Part shown: positions 17,634-26,736 of the stretch, piece after piece
How the letters are laid out: each line of letters starts with the position of its first letter
Numbering within the stretch: position 1 is the stretch's first letter
Source: Chryseobacterium sp. S0630
GTDB taxonomy: Bacteria; Bacteroidota; Bacteroidia; Flavobacteriales; Weeksellaceae
Assembly (NCBI RefSeq): GCF_024158915.1
Contig: NZ_JAMZGF010000011.1
Coordinates: forward strand, 42,499 to 106,498
Reading direction: 5' to 3'
Length of the DNA: 64,000 nt
Position numbers and translations under genes: made by a program
The notes under the pieces: generated by a model
What the model was told of the DNA's origin: nothing
Database searches by the model: none
Seen by the model: the letters and a program-made list of their open reading frames with translations, nothing else

Positions 17634-18674
17634 TTAATCTAATCCAATGGCCAAGCCAAATATCAGTGCTTTATCATTTTTGAAATAACTGTCTTTAAAG
17701 AAGTTGCTGAAATCTTTTTTCACAAACACGCTGAAACTGTTGTATGAGAAAGTTATCTGCGCTCCATACACAAAAGGATTCACCTGATAGTTTCCGCGGT
17801 CTCTGGTTTCACCATCATTTCCTTTTACAATATTGTTCGTAGACATTTTTACCCCTCCATAAACATTGGCTCCAATTTTAAAACCAGTATAATAGCTTCT
17901 GTACTGGATATCCATTCCGGCATTTTTAAGTTTTGAGAAATTATACTGCATCCCAAGGGGAACCATGATATATCCGGTTCTCAATTTGCTTTTATCAAGG
18001 TTTCCGTTGTATTGCGCCAAAGCGACTCCCTGATCTGCACTTCTTGTAAACAGCATATTATTATCTGCCCGTACCGTTCTCCAGGAAAATCCTAATCCGG
18101 AAATTACCGCCCACGGGCTTGTTCTGCTGAGCTGATAGTTCAGTTTCAAACCAAACTCCAGGTTATTGGCGTATCCAATGTTTTTATCCAGGACATTATC
18201 GGGTGCACTGTTTGTAAGTGTCATGATTCCATAAGAGAAATATCCTGTAAAGCTTCTGCTGGGACGGAATTTTTTCAATAATTTTTCTTTAAGCTCTTCT
18301 TTAGAGGTAACATCGGTATTCAAGAGGGAATATCTTACCTGCTTTTGAATAACATCATCCAGATCAAATCCAAGTTCCTCAATTCTTTTATCCATTTTCT
18401 CAGAATAACGGTCTGCAATCTGAGCTTTTTCTCTGTCGAAATCTGCTTTATCAAGATTTCTTGCCTGCAAAACAACCAGTTCATCTTCCATCAGCTTTTT
18501 TTCTTCCTGAATGATGTTATTGATCTTTGCAGCATATTCTTCTACTTTTTCTTTTACAATAGGACTTACCTCTGTATCTTTTTTAGAAGACAGGTTAATA
18601 TTGAATGTCTTTTGTGCATAGAATGATGCTGAAAAAGAGCACAGCAATCCCATTACGATTAATTTCTTGATCAT
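17634..18674 (-). CDS. Outer-membrane beta-barrel protein with coiled-coil N-terminus, 346 aa
   Basis: Signal peptide of about 20 residues (ending SASFYAQ). Residues 25-130 are highly charged and helical (KVEEYAAKINNIIQEEKKLM, KAQIADRYSEKMDKRIEEL), probably coiled coil. From about 140 alternating hydrophobic/aromatic strands (FTGYFSYGIMTLT, LEFGLKLNYQL, YIMVPLGMQYNF) read like a beta-barrel of the OmpA/porin-family type. It is the last gene of a run with the ECF sigma factor and its putative anti-sigma factor, 30 bp after the latter, so it may be part of the envelope response they control. Function otherwise unknown. Confidence 0.75.
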   Translation of the reverse strand: MIKKLIVMGLLCSFSASFYAQKTFNINLSSKKDTEVSPIVKEKVEEYAAKINNIIQEEKKLMEDELVVLQARNLDKADFDREKAQIADRYSEKMDKRIEELGFDLDDVIQKQVRYSLLNTDVTSKEELKEKLLKKFRPSRSFTGYFSYGIMTLTNSAPDNVLDKNIGYANNLEFGLKLNYQLSRTSPWAVISGLGFSWRTVRADNNMLFTRSADQGVALAQYNGNLDKSKLRTGYIMVPLGMQYNFSKLKNAGMDIQYRSYYTGFKIGANVYGGVKMSTNNIVKGNDGETRDRGNYQVNPFVYGAQITFSYNSFSVFVKKDFSNFFKDSYFKNDKALIFGLAIGLD

Positions 18675-18704
18675 ATTATTAATTTTTAAATTTTTACGGA
18701 TACG

Positions 18705-19313
18705 TTATCTGGCATTCAAATCAATAGTAGCCACGTTACTTCCATCCTTTGTTTTTTCGATAACATCTTTATGCTCTACTGAGAAAAGAAGTGTGGATGG
18801 GTCTACATATTTTTTCTTTTTAACCGGAGTTTTTATAGAATCGGCTTTTGCCATGAGTTTAGGATTAGAAATCTGAGTGATATCCAGTTTCTTCAAAGGA
18901 AGAGTTTCTTTAGGGATAAGTTTATTCTGGTCCATTGCCATAGGAGAAATCGCTTCTTGCTTATCCTGAGAAAGAGTTTTTTTCACCTCCTTTTTATCGT
19001 TATTTTCAACTGCCAGCGGGACATGATTCTGAACCGGATCTTTTACCATTTCTTCTGTAGTATTTTTTCCGGTTTGCGTTACAATTTCCGGCTGAGTTTC
19101 GGAAGGTTGATTCAGGAAAAAAAGAACGCTTCCCAAGCTGAATGTCAAAATCAAACATGCTGCTACTAAAAACCAGTTCATTTTTGATTTGGAACGGTTA
19201 TTATTGTTATTCTGAAGCTCAATTTCGGACCACAGATCTCTTGATGGAGCAATTTCTCTTTCCTCAATCTGCTTTTTGATCTGAAATTCAATATTATCTT
19301 TAGACATTTTCAT
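18705..19313 (-). CDS. Putative membrane anti-sigma factor, 202 aa
   Basis: Single-pass protein: a cytoplasmic N-terminus of about 45 residues with APSRDLWSEIELQ, one transmembrane helix (NWFLVAACLILTFSLGSVLFF), then a periplasmic Lys/Glu/Pro-rich domain. This architecture and a 14-nt overlap with the ECF sigma gene upstream are typical of FecR-type or zinc-less anti-sigma factors in Bacteroidota. There is no HxxxCxxC zinc motif. Two Met codons (residues 1 and 3) could be the start; both lie in the overlap. The role is inferred from architecture and position, not from a recognised anti-sigma domain. Confidence 0.7.
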   Translation of the reverse strand: MKMSKDNIEFQIKKQIEEREIAPSRDLWSEIELQNNNNNRSKSKMNWFLVAACLILTFSLGSVLFFLNQPSETQPEIVTQTGKNTTEEMVKDPVQNHVPLAVENNDKKEVKKTLSQDKQEAISPMAMDQNKLIPKETLPLKKLDITQISNPKLMAKADSIKTPVKKKKYVDPSTLLFSVEHKDVIEKTKDGSNVATIDLNAR

Positions 19314-19860
19314 TTTTCACTTTTTTTTGTTGTTGAAAGTAGATCTTTCTTAATTTTTCTTTTGCTCTGAACAGTTGTGTTTTGCTGACAGCCACTGAAA
19401 TCTGCAAACTATCAGCAATTTCCTGATGAGAATATTCTTCCAGCACATACAGGTTAAAAACCATTCTGTAGGCATCGGGAAGCTGATCCAAAAGCTCTTG
19501 TGCATTAAAATCACAATCAATCTCTGCTTCATGGATATCTTCATGAAAAGATTGGTTAATCTCGTCCAGATAGAAAACAGTTTTATGACTCTTGATAAAA
19601 TTCAGGCATTCATTTACGACAATTCTTCTTGCCCAGCTTTCCAGGTTCGACTCTCCTCTGAAGCTTTCTATGTGCTTAAAAATTTTACAGAATGCTTTAA
19701 TGAGACAATCTTCGGCCTGATACAAATCGCTTACATAGCTTTTGCTTACACTCAGGAATCTCTTTACATTCTGTTCATAGAAAATCTTCTGTGCAGCCGG
19801 ATCCTGTTTCTTCAGGAGGCTTAACAAATCATTCTTTTTATTTCCGAACAAAAGTTTCAT
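19300..19860 (-). CDS. ECF-type RNA polymerase sigma factor (sigma-70 family)
   Basis: 186 aa, usual ECF size. Region 2 (about residues 25-90) includes DLYQAEDCLIKAFCKIFKHI and FRGESNLESWARRIVVNECL. Region 4 (about 125-175) has LPDAYRMVFNLYVLEEYSHQEIADSLQISVAVSKTQLFRA (two stretches joined), the HTH for -35 recognition. The gene heads an operon with a putative membrane anti-sigma factor and an outer-membrane protein. Such trios usually sense envelope stress; the signal here is unknown. No upstream autoregulated promoter motif could be defined in the T-rich 19861-20108 region. Confidence 0.92.
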   Translation of the reverse strand: MKLLFGNKKNDLLSLLKKQDPAAQKIFYEQNVKRFLSVSKSYVSDLYQAEDCLIKAFCKIFKHIESFRGESNLESWARRIVVNECLNFIKSHKTVFYLDEINQSFHEDIHEAEIDCDFNAQELLDQLPDAYRMVFNLYVLEEYSHQEIADSLQISVAVSKTQLFRAKEKLRKIYFQQQKKVKNENV

Positions 19861-20108
19861 GCTTATGCTGTTTCTATACTAAAGACAATCAAAACAAAAA
19901 AAGGTTACAACTTGAAAAAAAATATTTTATTATTTACTACAATAAGTTGATCTTTTTTGTCCAGAGTTACAAATTCCCACACTTTTTTATTTCGAGAAAC
20001 AAAAGAAAAACCTTTAAATAAAAAACTGAATAGCAATATTTTAATTAAAGATATTCTGTATTCATTTTTTTCCTATATTAGGGATATAATTAATTTAAAA
20101 CTAAATCC

Positions 20109-20306
20109 ATGAAAAATCTAAAAAAATTAGACAGAGAAAATCTAAAAGCAGTATTAGGAGGTGGCTTTACATGCCTTGGTAACCTTTACTTAATAGAGGT
20201 TAACGGCTATTCTGCATGCTGTACAAAACCCGATGTAGATCCTTGCAACTCTTCTGCATTTTGTCTGACTCCTGTGGGTATGTGTGATACTGGCGGTCCA
20301 GCTTAA
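20109..20306 (+). CDS. Double-glycine leader peptide, six-Cys core (copy 1), 65 aa
   Basis: Small secreted-peptide precursor of the bacteriocin-like type found in Chryseobacterium. Residues 1-18 are a leader MKNLKKLDRENLKAVLGG ending in the GG typically cut by a C39 peptidase/ABC exporter. The 47-residue core has six cysteines (22, 37, 38, 46, 52, 59) and the motif NGYSACC. Copy 2, 25 bp downstream, shares leader, cysteine pattern and NGY-ACC, so this is a tandem family. The Cys pattern suggests three disulfides or other modification. No maturation enzyme or transporter is adjacent. Whether it is antimicrobial or a signal is unknown. Confidence 0.8.
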   Translation: MKNLKKLDRENLKAVLGGGFTCLGNLYLIEVNGYSACCTKPDVDPCNSSAFCLTPVGMCDTGGPA

Positions 20307-20331
20307 TTCTAAGCTCAATTAAGACAGTACC

Positions 20332-20538
20332 ATGAAACAACTAAAAAAGTTAAAAAGAGAGAACCTGAAAACAATTAAGGGAGGAAACACACCACTATGC
20401 GACATGTATCTGGTACATTACAACGGATATTATGCGTGTTGCAGTGTACCTACTACCAATCCCTGTGAACTGAAAAAAAGGGAATGTCTGGTGGAAAACG
20501 GAATGTGTGATTCATACAATCCTGATAATCTGACATAA
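20332..20538 (+). CDS. Double-glycine leader peptide, six-Cys core (copy 2), 68 aa
   Basis: Paralogue of the preceding gene. Leader MKQLKKLKRENLKTIKGG (residues 1-18) with cleavage expected after GG. Core of 50 residues with cysteines at 23, 36, 37, 45, 52 and 59, nearly the same spacing as copy 1, and shared motifs NGY-ACC, NPC, ECL and NGMCD. The core differs from copy 1 at most other positions, which suggests divergence under a conserved disulfide scaffold. The two genes are probably cotranscribed and share the terminator at 20559. Function unknown. Confidence 0.8.
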   Translation: MKQLKKLKRENLKTIKGGNTPLCDMYLVHYNGYYACCSVPTTNPCELKKRECLVENGMCDSYNPDNLT

Positions 20539-20558
20539 TTCCTCTAAAAAAACTGATA

Positions 20559-20595
20559 AAAAAGGCTGCCTTGAATGAGACAGCCTTTTATTTTA
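20559..20595. terminator. Bidirectional terminator after the peptide genes
   Basis: Stem AAAGGCTG / CAGCCTTTT with T-run on the plus side and A-run on the left. It also overlaps the 3' end of the convergent peroxidase gene. Confidence 0.7.
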
Positions 20596-21531
20596 TCCTG
20601 AGAATTCATCAAGCATATTTCTGGTAGGAACAAAGAAAAGTGTTCCGGTAACTGCTGTGCTGAAATCTAAAATTCTGTCATAATTTCCCGGAGGATCGCC
20701 TATAAACATATTCGTCAACATTTTTTTTGTTGTTTCAAATGTACTTGAATAGGCAATAAAGTAAGTTCCAAACTCATTGGTAGAAGGATTCCCAAAAGGC
20801 ATATTATCTCTGACGATTTTCAATTCTTCACCATTCTCGCCTTCTATATTGGCTAAAGCAATGTGTGAATTCGAAGGTTTTACATCATCAGACATTTCAA
20901 TATCATTTTCCTTTGACCTTCCAATTACTTTCTCCTGATCTTCTGTTGACAAACTCTTCCAGGCATCCATATTGTGAAGATATTTCTGAACAAAAAGGTA
21001 ACTTCCTCCTTTATACTGAGAATCTTCATCGCCTATTTTCCCAAAATAATCACGATCGTCCCCGTGAGGGTTTTCCGTTCCGTCTACAAAACCAAGAATA
21101 GAACGTGCATCCCAATATTTGAATCCATGAATCTCCAGAATACTTTCAGCTACAGAACTTAACAATCCGGATATTTCAACCGCCATATCGAAAATAAGGC
21201 TCTTGTTGTCTGCTCTCAGATGAAAATGAAGATCTCCGGGAGTAGAAACAGCAGTATGTTTTGTTCCTTTTATTTCTTTAAAATTGACTAATTCTTTTGG
21301 CAGAGGCTTTGGTAGTTCCAGTTTACTCCATGCATCTGCACCAATTCCCATGACACAACTTGCTCTGCTGTCCGGAAAACGGTTAAACACCGAATTGTTA
21401 AGATTTAACACCAACGCGCATAATTCCTGAAAAACATCTTTCAGCTGTGGACTGTCATTAAGTTTCCAGACCATGAAAATAGTATTGCTGTTGGGATAAT
21501 CTGTTACATTCTGCGATTCTGTTGTATTCAT
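20593..21531 (-). CDS. DyP-type heme peroxidase
   Basis: Dye-decolorizing peroxidase using H2O2, 312 aa, as in class B (YfeX-like) enzymes. The GxxDG motif is GFVDGTENP (residues 147-155) with catalytic Asp150. The proximal heme ligand is probably His223 in NSHIALAN. The C-terminal FGTYFIAYSSTFETTKKML matches the family's heme-edge segment. There is no signal peptide, so it is cytoplasmic unless packaged; no encapsulin gene is nearby. It lies 18 bp after the ABC ATPase gene and is probably the last gene of that operon, though a functional link is not evident. Confidence 0.93.
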   Translation of the reverse strand: MNTTESQNVTDYPNSNTIFMVWKLNDSPQLKDVFQELCALVLNLNNSVFNRFPDSRASCVMGIGADAWSKLELPKPLPKELVNFKEIKGTKHTAVSTPGDLHFHLRADNKSLIFDMAVEISGLLSSVAESILEIHGFKYWDARSILGFVDGTENPHGDDRDYFGKIGDEDSQYKGGSYLFVQKYLHNMDAWKSLSTEDQEKVIGRSKENDIEMSDDVKPSNSHIALANIEGENGEELKIVRDNMPFGNPSTNEFGTYFIAYSSTFETTKKMLTNMFIGDPPGNYDRILDFSTAVTGTLFFVPTRNMLDEFSG

Positions 21532-21549
21532 ACCTCTATTTTTGTGGTA

Positions 21550-22266
21550 TTAAATATCCGAAACTGAAACCTGATCTGCAAAATATTGTTCCAAATCTTT
21601 CAATGTTTCCGGATTAGTCTGAATATCTTTTACCATGAGACCTTTGTTCACCACCACAATTCTGTTGCAGACTTCTGTGGTATGGGAAAGATCGTGCCTG
21701 GAAATAAGAAAAGTAACGCCATCCTGTTTTGATAATTCTTTAATCAGATTTTTAAGTTTGATTTGGGTGGACGGATCAAGGTTGGCAAAAGGCTCGTCAA
21801 GAATAATAATTTCAGGATTCCCGATGATAGCTCCTACAATTCCTACTTTTTTCTGATTTCCTTTTGAAAGATCACGGACATACTTCCCGGATTTCAGGAT
21901 TTCACCATTGAAAAAATCATGAAAAGGTTTCAGGAATTCATCTACAGATGCTTTATTCTGACCTCTCAACTCCCCGAGAAAATAAAAATATTCCTCCGGA
22001 GTAAGATATCCAATGAGAAAGGTATCATCTACAAATGCTGATACTTTATTTTTCCAGGCTTCAGATTCGTTGACTTTAATGCCATCAATGCTTACAAATC
22101 CTGTTGTTGCCTGAATCAAATCCAGCATCAGGCTGAAAAGGGTTGTTTTTCCTGCTCCGTTATTTCCTACAAGGCCAAATGTTTCTCCTTTAGGAATGTC
22201 AAGATTTTCGATATTAAGAACCGTTGCTGTCCCGTATGTTTTTGATAGATTATGTATATTGATCAT
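21550..22266 (-). CDS. ABC transporter ATP-binding protein, 238 aa
   Basis: Nucleotide-binding subunit of an ABC-2 type exporter. Walker A GNNGAGKTT (34-42), signature LSKGNQKKVG (about 131-140) and Walker B IIILDEPFANLD (about 152-163) followed by an H-loop ISRHDLSH. The SKGNQKK signature is of the type seen in drug, lipid or bacteriocin exporters. It begins 3 bp after the DUF5687-type membrane protein, its obvious partner. Substrate unknown. Confidence 0.92.
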   Translation of the reverse strand: MINIHNLSKTYGTATVLNIENLDIPKGETFGLVGNNGAGKTTLFSLMLDLIQATTGFVSIDGIKVNESEAWKNKVSAFVDDTFLIGYLTPEEYFYFLGELRGQNKASVDEFLKPFHDFFNGEILKSGKYVRDLSKGNQKKVGIVGAIIGNPEIIILDEPFANLDPSTQIKLKNLIKELSKQDGVTFLISRHDLSHTTEVCNRIVVVNKGLMVKDIQTNPETLKDLEQYFADQVSVSDI

Positions 22267-22269
22267 GGC

Positions 22270-23736
22270 TTAATTTATATTTTTAAATGCCTCCAATGTG
22301 CTGTATTTCTCTCTTTTATATTGTTTTACAATGATATCGAAGATTTTCTCTCTCAGAAAAAAGCCGATAATTCCTATAATTGCAATACTTATTACTCCAC
22401 CAGTAATTCCCCATAGATATTTTGTCAGGGCAAATACTCCCATTGGGAGAAGCATTTTAGGAATCAGCAGAAGCATTGTCATTAAACTAAAACTTCCTTT
22501 TTGTCCCATTCTTTTCTCTTTTGAATTCAGATCGATCTGATTTTTATTGAAAGCTCCGGACCAAAGCGTAAATTGAGAGTTAACACCTATATTGTATAAT
22601 CCTGCTGCGAAGAATGTAACGTAGATCTCCCAGCCAAAGTAGGCATAACAGAGAGCAATGATCACAGAAGCAGCTGTTATAATATTCATCAGCCACCATT
22701 TTGCTTTCAGATATTCTTTGTAGGGAACGTTCAGGGTCATCATCAATGGAAAATATGAGCTGTCAAAAGCAGGTACTCGCTGCCCAAACAGAAACTGAAA
22801 ACCTCCTGTTACAAAAAGTCCCATAACCATCATCATTGCAGGGGTTTTGTAGAGTGCAGAGCTAAACATCAGCAATCCATAGAACAGAAACATAAAGCTT
22901 CCAAAAAGAATTCCTTTGGTAACTTTATTGCGTCTCAGCATTCTGATATCATTATTGATAAATGCTCCTATAACACCGTATTTATTAAGGAAGGCAATAT
23001 TTTCTGTTTTCCCGACTGTTTTCTTGGCTTCAAGCCCCTGATCCAAATAAAATTCATTGCGAAGATAGCGGAAACATACCCACCAAAATATCACAAACAA
23101 TAGAACAGGAATCAATGCAAAGTAAGGTTTTTCATACAAGCTGAAGAAAACCAATTCAGAATAGGACAAAACCGGAACAATATTATAATACCCCAGCGCT
23201 CCTATACCCAGAAAGCATACTCCTATGATAACTGCCAGCGTTTCTTTACCATTGAAGAAGATATTGATAAAATTATTCATGTAGAGTAATGAAACCGCCC
23301 CTATAAGCCATAATAATACTCCTGGAATACTATATCCATTGAATAACGCAATAAGTGAAAATGTAATAAAGAATAAGGAACTCAGCCAACTGAATGCTGA
23401 AAGAAACGTCTTAGCCAGCATATAATTGACCAATGTATTCTTCCTGATATTCAGAGTGAGAAACGGCTTAATATTCTGTGTAGGGATTTCCTGCCAGAGA
23501 TATTTAAGAACAAGATCAATAATCCAGGCAACAATCATGAATTTTGAAACCACCTTTAAAGGATCCTGGTGCATTTCCTCCTGAATGTAGAAAAAGGCAA
23601 TAAATGCTCCTCCTAAAAGGGATCCTATAAAGTAAAGAATTCCTATAAAACGGAGAATTTTCATGGTCAGATTGATCCCTAAAGATGTACCACGAAAAAA
23701 GCTTTTGATTTCAAGCCTAAGGAACTTTAGAAACAT
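22270..23736 (-). CDS. DUF5687-like ABC transporter membrane subunit, 488 aa
   Basis: Polytopic inner-membrane protein with about 12 hydrophobic segments. The N-terminus (LRLEIKSFFRGTSLGINLTMK) and a central loop (NDIRMLRRNKVTKGILFGS) match the flavobacterial DUF5687 family, which pairs with ABC ATPases. The next gene, 3 bp away, encodes such an ATPase. Together they probably form a two-gene exporter. The cargo is not identified; the DyP peroxidase follows in the same run. Confidence 0.82.
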   Translation of the reverse strand: MFLKFLRLEIKSFFRGTSLGINLTMKILRFIGILYFIGSLLGGAFIAFFYIQEEMHQDPLKVVSKFMIVAWIIDLVLKYLWQEIPTQNIKPFLTLNIRKNTLVNYMLAKTFLSAFSWLSSLFFITFSLIALFNGYSIPGVLLWLIGAVSLLYMNNFINIFFNGKETLAVIIGVCFLGIGALGYYNIVPVLSYSELVFFSLYEKPYFALIPVLLFVIFWWVCFRYLRNEFYLDQGLEAKKTVGKTENIAFLNKYGVIGAFINNDIRMLRRNKVTKGILFGSFMFLFYGLLMFSSALYKTPAMMMVMGLFVTGGFQFLFGQRVPAFDSSYFPLMMTLNVPYKEYLKAKWWLMNIITAASVIIALCYAYFGWEIYVTFFAAGLYNIGVNSQFTLWSGAFNKNQIDLNSKEKRMGQKGSFSLMTMLLLIPKMLLPMGVFALTKYLWGITGGVISIAIIGIIGFFLREKIFDIIVKQYKREKYSTLEAFKNIN

Positions 23737-23812
23737 ATTTTAGTTTTTATACATTAGTAAATATAATGTAAAATATGTTACAACTTTTTAAGAAAAAAGT
23801 GGATTTATTTAA

Positions 23813-25462
23813 TTATCCTATAAGCTCTTTTGCCTGTGCTAAGGCTGCTTCCGTAATTTTACTTCCGGAAAGTAACTGAGCAATTTCGTTCAGTTTTTCC
23901 TCACTGCTTAATGGAATAATGGTAGATTGTGTTCTGCCGGAAATATCTTGTTTTACTACCTTATAATTGTCGTTTCCTTTAGCAGCAACCTGTGCAAGGT
24001 GGGAAATAACAATCAACTGCATGTCTTCGGACATTTCTCTCATCAGGTTACCGATTTCTTCAGCTACTTTTCCTGAAACACCAGTGTCAATTTCGTCCAG
24101 AATAAGGGTTGGCAACTCATCACTTTCTGCAATAATTTTCTTTACAGCAAGCATTACTCTTGATCTTTCACCGCCGGAAATAGCAGTCTGAATCGGTTTT
24201 AAAGGAAAGCCTGAGTTAGCCTGAAACAACAGCTGAATATTTTCTTTTCCAAACTGGTTAAATTCATCAGCATCCTGTAATTCTATATCCACCTTTGCTT
24301 TTTCCAGTCCTAATTTCTTGAGAAGACTTTCTGCTTTTTTGATGAAAACAGGTATATTCTTATGTCTGTTCTTTGAAAGTTTTGAAGCAAGGCTCAGAAG
24401 TGTTTTTTCTTTTTGAGAGATATTTTCTTCTGTTTCTTCAATCTGTAATTCAAGATCTGAGGCTCCTTTCTGATCTCCAGCCAGCTGATTTCTGATCTCA
24501 ATCAATTCATTAAGATCTGAAACATTATGTTTAAGGAATAAAGCGTTGATTTTATTATTAAGATCGGTAAGATATATCAGATTTTCAGGATTGATTTCTA
24601 CTCTTTCCGCTTCATGTTCCAATTCAGAGATAATGTCTTTAAGCTCTACAAAAGAGGTTTCCAGCCTTGAATCAAGTTCAGCAAAACTGGTAGAAATTTC
24701 GGAAATTTTTGAAAGCTTGTTGGTCGCTTCATTAAAGAATGACAGAATTCCAATTTCCTCCTGATGAAACCTTGACAGAATCTGGCCTACATTTTCAGAG
24801 ATCATTCCTGCATTTTCCTGGATAGAAAGCTGATTCTGAATATCCTCATAATCAACATCGTCAAGCTTCAGCTCTTCCAATTCGTTGAGTAAAAATTCTT
24901 TATAATCGCTTTCTTTATTGGATTCTGAAAGTTGGGTTTTCAGTTTTTTCAACAACAATTTCAGCGTTTGAAATTCAGAAAACTCCTGTTGATAGTCTTC
25001 AATGATTTTTTTATTCTCAGAAAGCCCGTCGATAATTTTAAACTGATATTCTGAGGTAAAAAGATTGGATGTTTCAAATTGGGAATGGATATCAATCAGC
25101 TGTGAGGAAAGCTCTCTAAGAATATCTAAGGTTACCGGTACATCATTGATAAATGCCCGGGATTTCCCTGAGGGAAGTATTTCTCTTCGGATAATCGTCT
25201 GAAGTTCGTAGTCCAGATCGTTTTCAATAAAGAATTTCTTAAACTGATTGTTGAGAGAAAACTCGGTTTCCACCACACTTTTCTCTTCAGCTTTGGCGAT
25301 TGATTTTACATCTGCTCTTTCGCCCAAAATAAGTCGAAGAGCGCCTAGGATAATAGATTTCCCTGCCCCCGTTTCACCGGTAATCACCTGTAAACCATTT
25401 TTCAATGATACTTCAAGGGTATCAATCAGGGCAAAGTTTTTAATGTAAATTCTCGAAAGCAT
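23813..25462 (-). CDS. recN: DNA repair protein RecN
   Basis: SMC-like ATPase acting in double-strand break repair, 549 aa (usual about 550). N-terminal Walker A GETGAGKS (29-36) with the preceding MLSRIYIKNFALID start typical of RecN. A long central coiled coil (about 150-380) is rich in Glu/Lys/Leu. The C-terminal head carries SGGERSRVMLA (ABC signature) and LPTLILDEIDTGVSG (Walker B). It is the last gene of the recN/porD/coaBC side of a cluster common in Bacteroidota, but 332 bp of repeat-containing spacer separates it from the porD-like gene. Confidence 0.96.
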   Translation of the reverse strand: MLSRIYIKNFALIDTLEVSLKNGLQVITGETGAGKSIILGALRLILGERADVKSIAKAEEKSVVETEFSLNNQFKKFFIENDLDYELQTIIRREILPSGKSRAFINDVPVTLDILRELSSQLIDIHSQFETSNLFTSEYQFKIIDGLSENKKIIEDYQQEFSEFQTLKLLLKKLKTQLSESNKESDYKEFLLNELEELKLDDVDYEDIQNQLSIQENAGMISENVGQILSRFHQEEIGILSFFNEATNKLSKISEISTSFAELDSRLETSFVELKDIISELEHEAERVEINPENLIYLTDLNNKINALFLKHNVSDLNELIEIRNQLAGDQKGASDLELQIEETEENISQKEKTLLSLASKLSKNRHKNIPVFIKKAESLLKKLGLEKAKVDIELQDADEFNQFGKENIQLLFQANSGFPLKPIQTAISGGERSRVMLAVKKIIAESDELPTLILDEIDTGVSGKVAEEIGNLMREMSEDMQLIVISHLAQVAAKGNDNYKVVKQDISGRTQSTIIPLSSEEKLNEIAQLLSGSKITEAALAQAKELIG

Positions 25463-25794
25463 TGATAATCCGTGTTATAATCCAATTTGAGTTTGAACTG
25501 TAAAAATAAGTTTTTTTTCATTCTTGTCCGATTAAATTAAAGCATAATTAACAGATCGCTCCTACGGAGCTTTATTTTTTCGGGGATTTCATTTTTCTTT
25601 TCTAACAGCAGATCCCGATGGGATCAAATCCAGCTCCTGTGGGAACTAACTGCTAATTCATGTTGCAAACATTGATATTTTCAAATGTATGAATCCTTTT
25701 TATCGGACAATAATGTTTCTTATTGAAGCAAGAAAATGTTTTTTGATGACCCTTTAATAATCAGCCGGCGATCTCTCAACTTATCCACCAATTT
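25463..25794. repeat. 332-bp spacer with a cluster of short palindromes
   Basis: No gene. It holds three close GC-rich palindromes in otherwise AT-rich DNA: GCTCCTACGGAGC (25558-25570), GATCCCGATGGGATC (25611-25625) and AGCTCCTGTGGGAACT (25632-25647, imperfect). The style is that of dispersed REP-like repeats of Bacteroidota. The recN promoter must lie at the left end (25463-25510), but no clean TAnnTTTG is seen. Confidence 0.5.
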
Positions 25795-26700
25795 TTAGAC
25801 TTTCCATTTATTCCACTTATTCTCTATATTCTTCGGTGAAAGGATGATCATTGTCTGTTTAAGATCATTAAGAATCAATCCTCCATTATTTCCGGAATTG
25901 AAAATATTGAAAATTTCATCGCTTTTAGTATCCATGAACTGGTTAAAGAAAAACGCCTGCTGGAAATTATTTTCGTACATTTTTAATTGCATCAGGGCAT
26001 CAAAAATCACTTTTTTCCCGGCAGTCTGATCCTGGTTGAAAAGATTGTCTAACCCAGCTCTATGATAAGTATAAATGGTAGAACGTAACTGACTCCAGTT
26101 AGGATTCATAATTTCGTTAATCAAAATAGAACGGCTTCTCGGCTCGTTGATGGTATTCCAGCCCTCATAGTTTCTGTTTTGGGAATTCTGTGCAATCTGC
26201 TGTGCTTTTGCATACCATTGTGATCCTCCCATAGACTGGAAACTATCTGCATCCAGACCTAAAATAACATAAATATAGAAACTGATTACATCGGTAAGAT
26301 TCTTCCCGGAGAATTGTCTTTCATTAAAAATAAGACTCTCATTTTCAATATATTCAAAAGCAAATCTCTGATCCTGAAGATTAATTAAAGGCGATTCGTA
26401 GGTTGTATTATACACAGGTCTTACTGCCTGAATAACAATAGATCCTTTGAATTTGTTAACATCTCTTTCTGCAATAACAATAGAAAAAGCACATTTTATT
26501 TTTTCAAAATTCTGAAGTTTCTTACCTGTCCAGCTGGTATTATTGATAAAGTCCCTGAGACTTTTCTCCAATGCTTTATAGGCCTGCTGATTACTTCCTC
26601 CCAGCTGTTGGGAGTTTACCTGTACCGTAGACAGCAGCTCCTGAGAAAAACTTTGAGTATATAGAAAAAACAGAAAAAATAAACTTATAATTTTTTTCAT
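25795..26700 (-). CDS. DUF4835 family protein (PorD-like, T9SS-associated)
   Basis: Secreted periplasmic protein, 301 aa, with a signal peptide ending QSFSQ (residues 1-19). The mature part begins ELLSTVQVNSQQLGGSNQQA and contains FINNTSWTGKKL, characteristic of DUF4835, whose member PorD is linked to type IX secretion. Two exported proteins with T9SS sorting domains (7724-12832) show the system is in use in this organism. It follows coaBC by 36 bp and is likely cotranscribed with it. The T9SS role comes from family knowledge and has not been tested here. Confidence 0.8.
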   Translation of the reverse strand: MKKIISLFFLFFLYTQSFSQELLSTVQVNSQQLGGSNQQAYKALEKSLRDFINNTSWTGKKLQNFEKIKCAFSIVIAERDVNKFKGSIVIQAVRPVYNTTYESPLINLQDQRFAFEYIENESLIFNERQFSGKNLTDVISFYIYVILGLDADSFQSMGGSQWYAKAQQIAQNSQNRNYEGWNTINEPRSRSILINEIMNPNWSQLRSTIYTYHRAGLDNLFNQDQTAGKKVIFDALMQLKMYENNFQQAFFFNQFMDTKSDEIFNIFNSGNNGGLILNDLKQTMIILSPKNIENKWNKWKV

Positions 26701-26736
26701 TGTCTATTAAAAATTGAGAACGGAAATTTATTAAAA

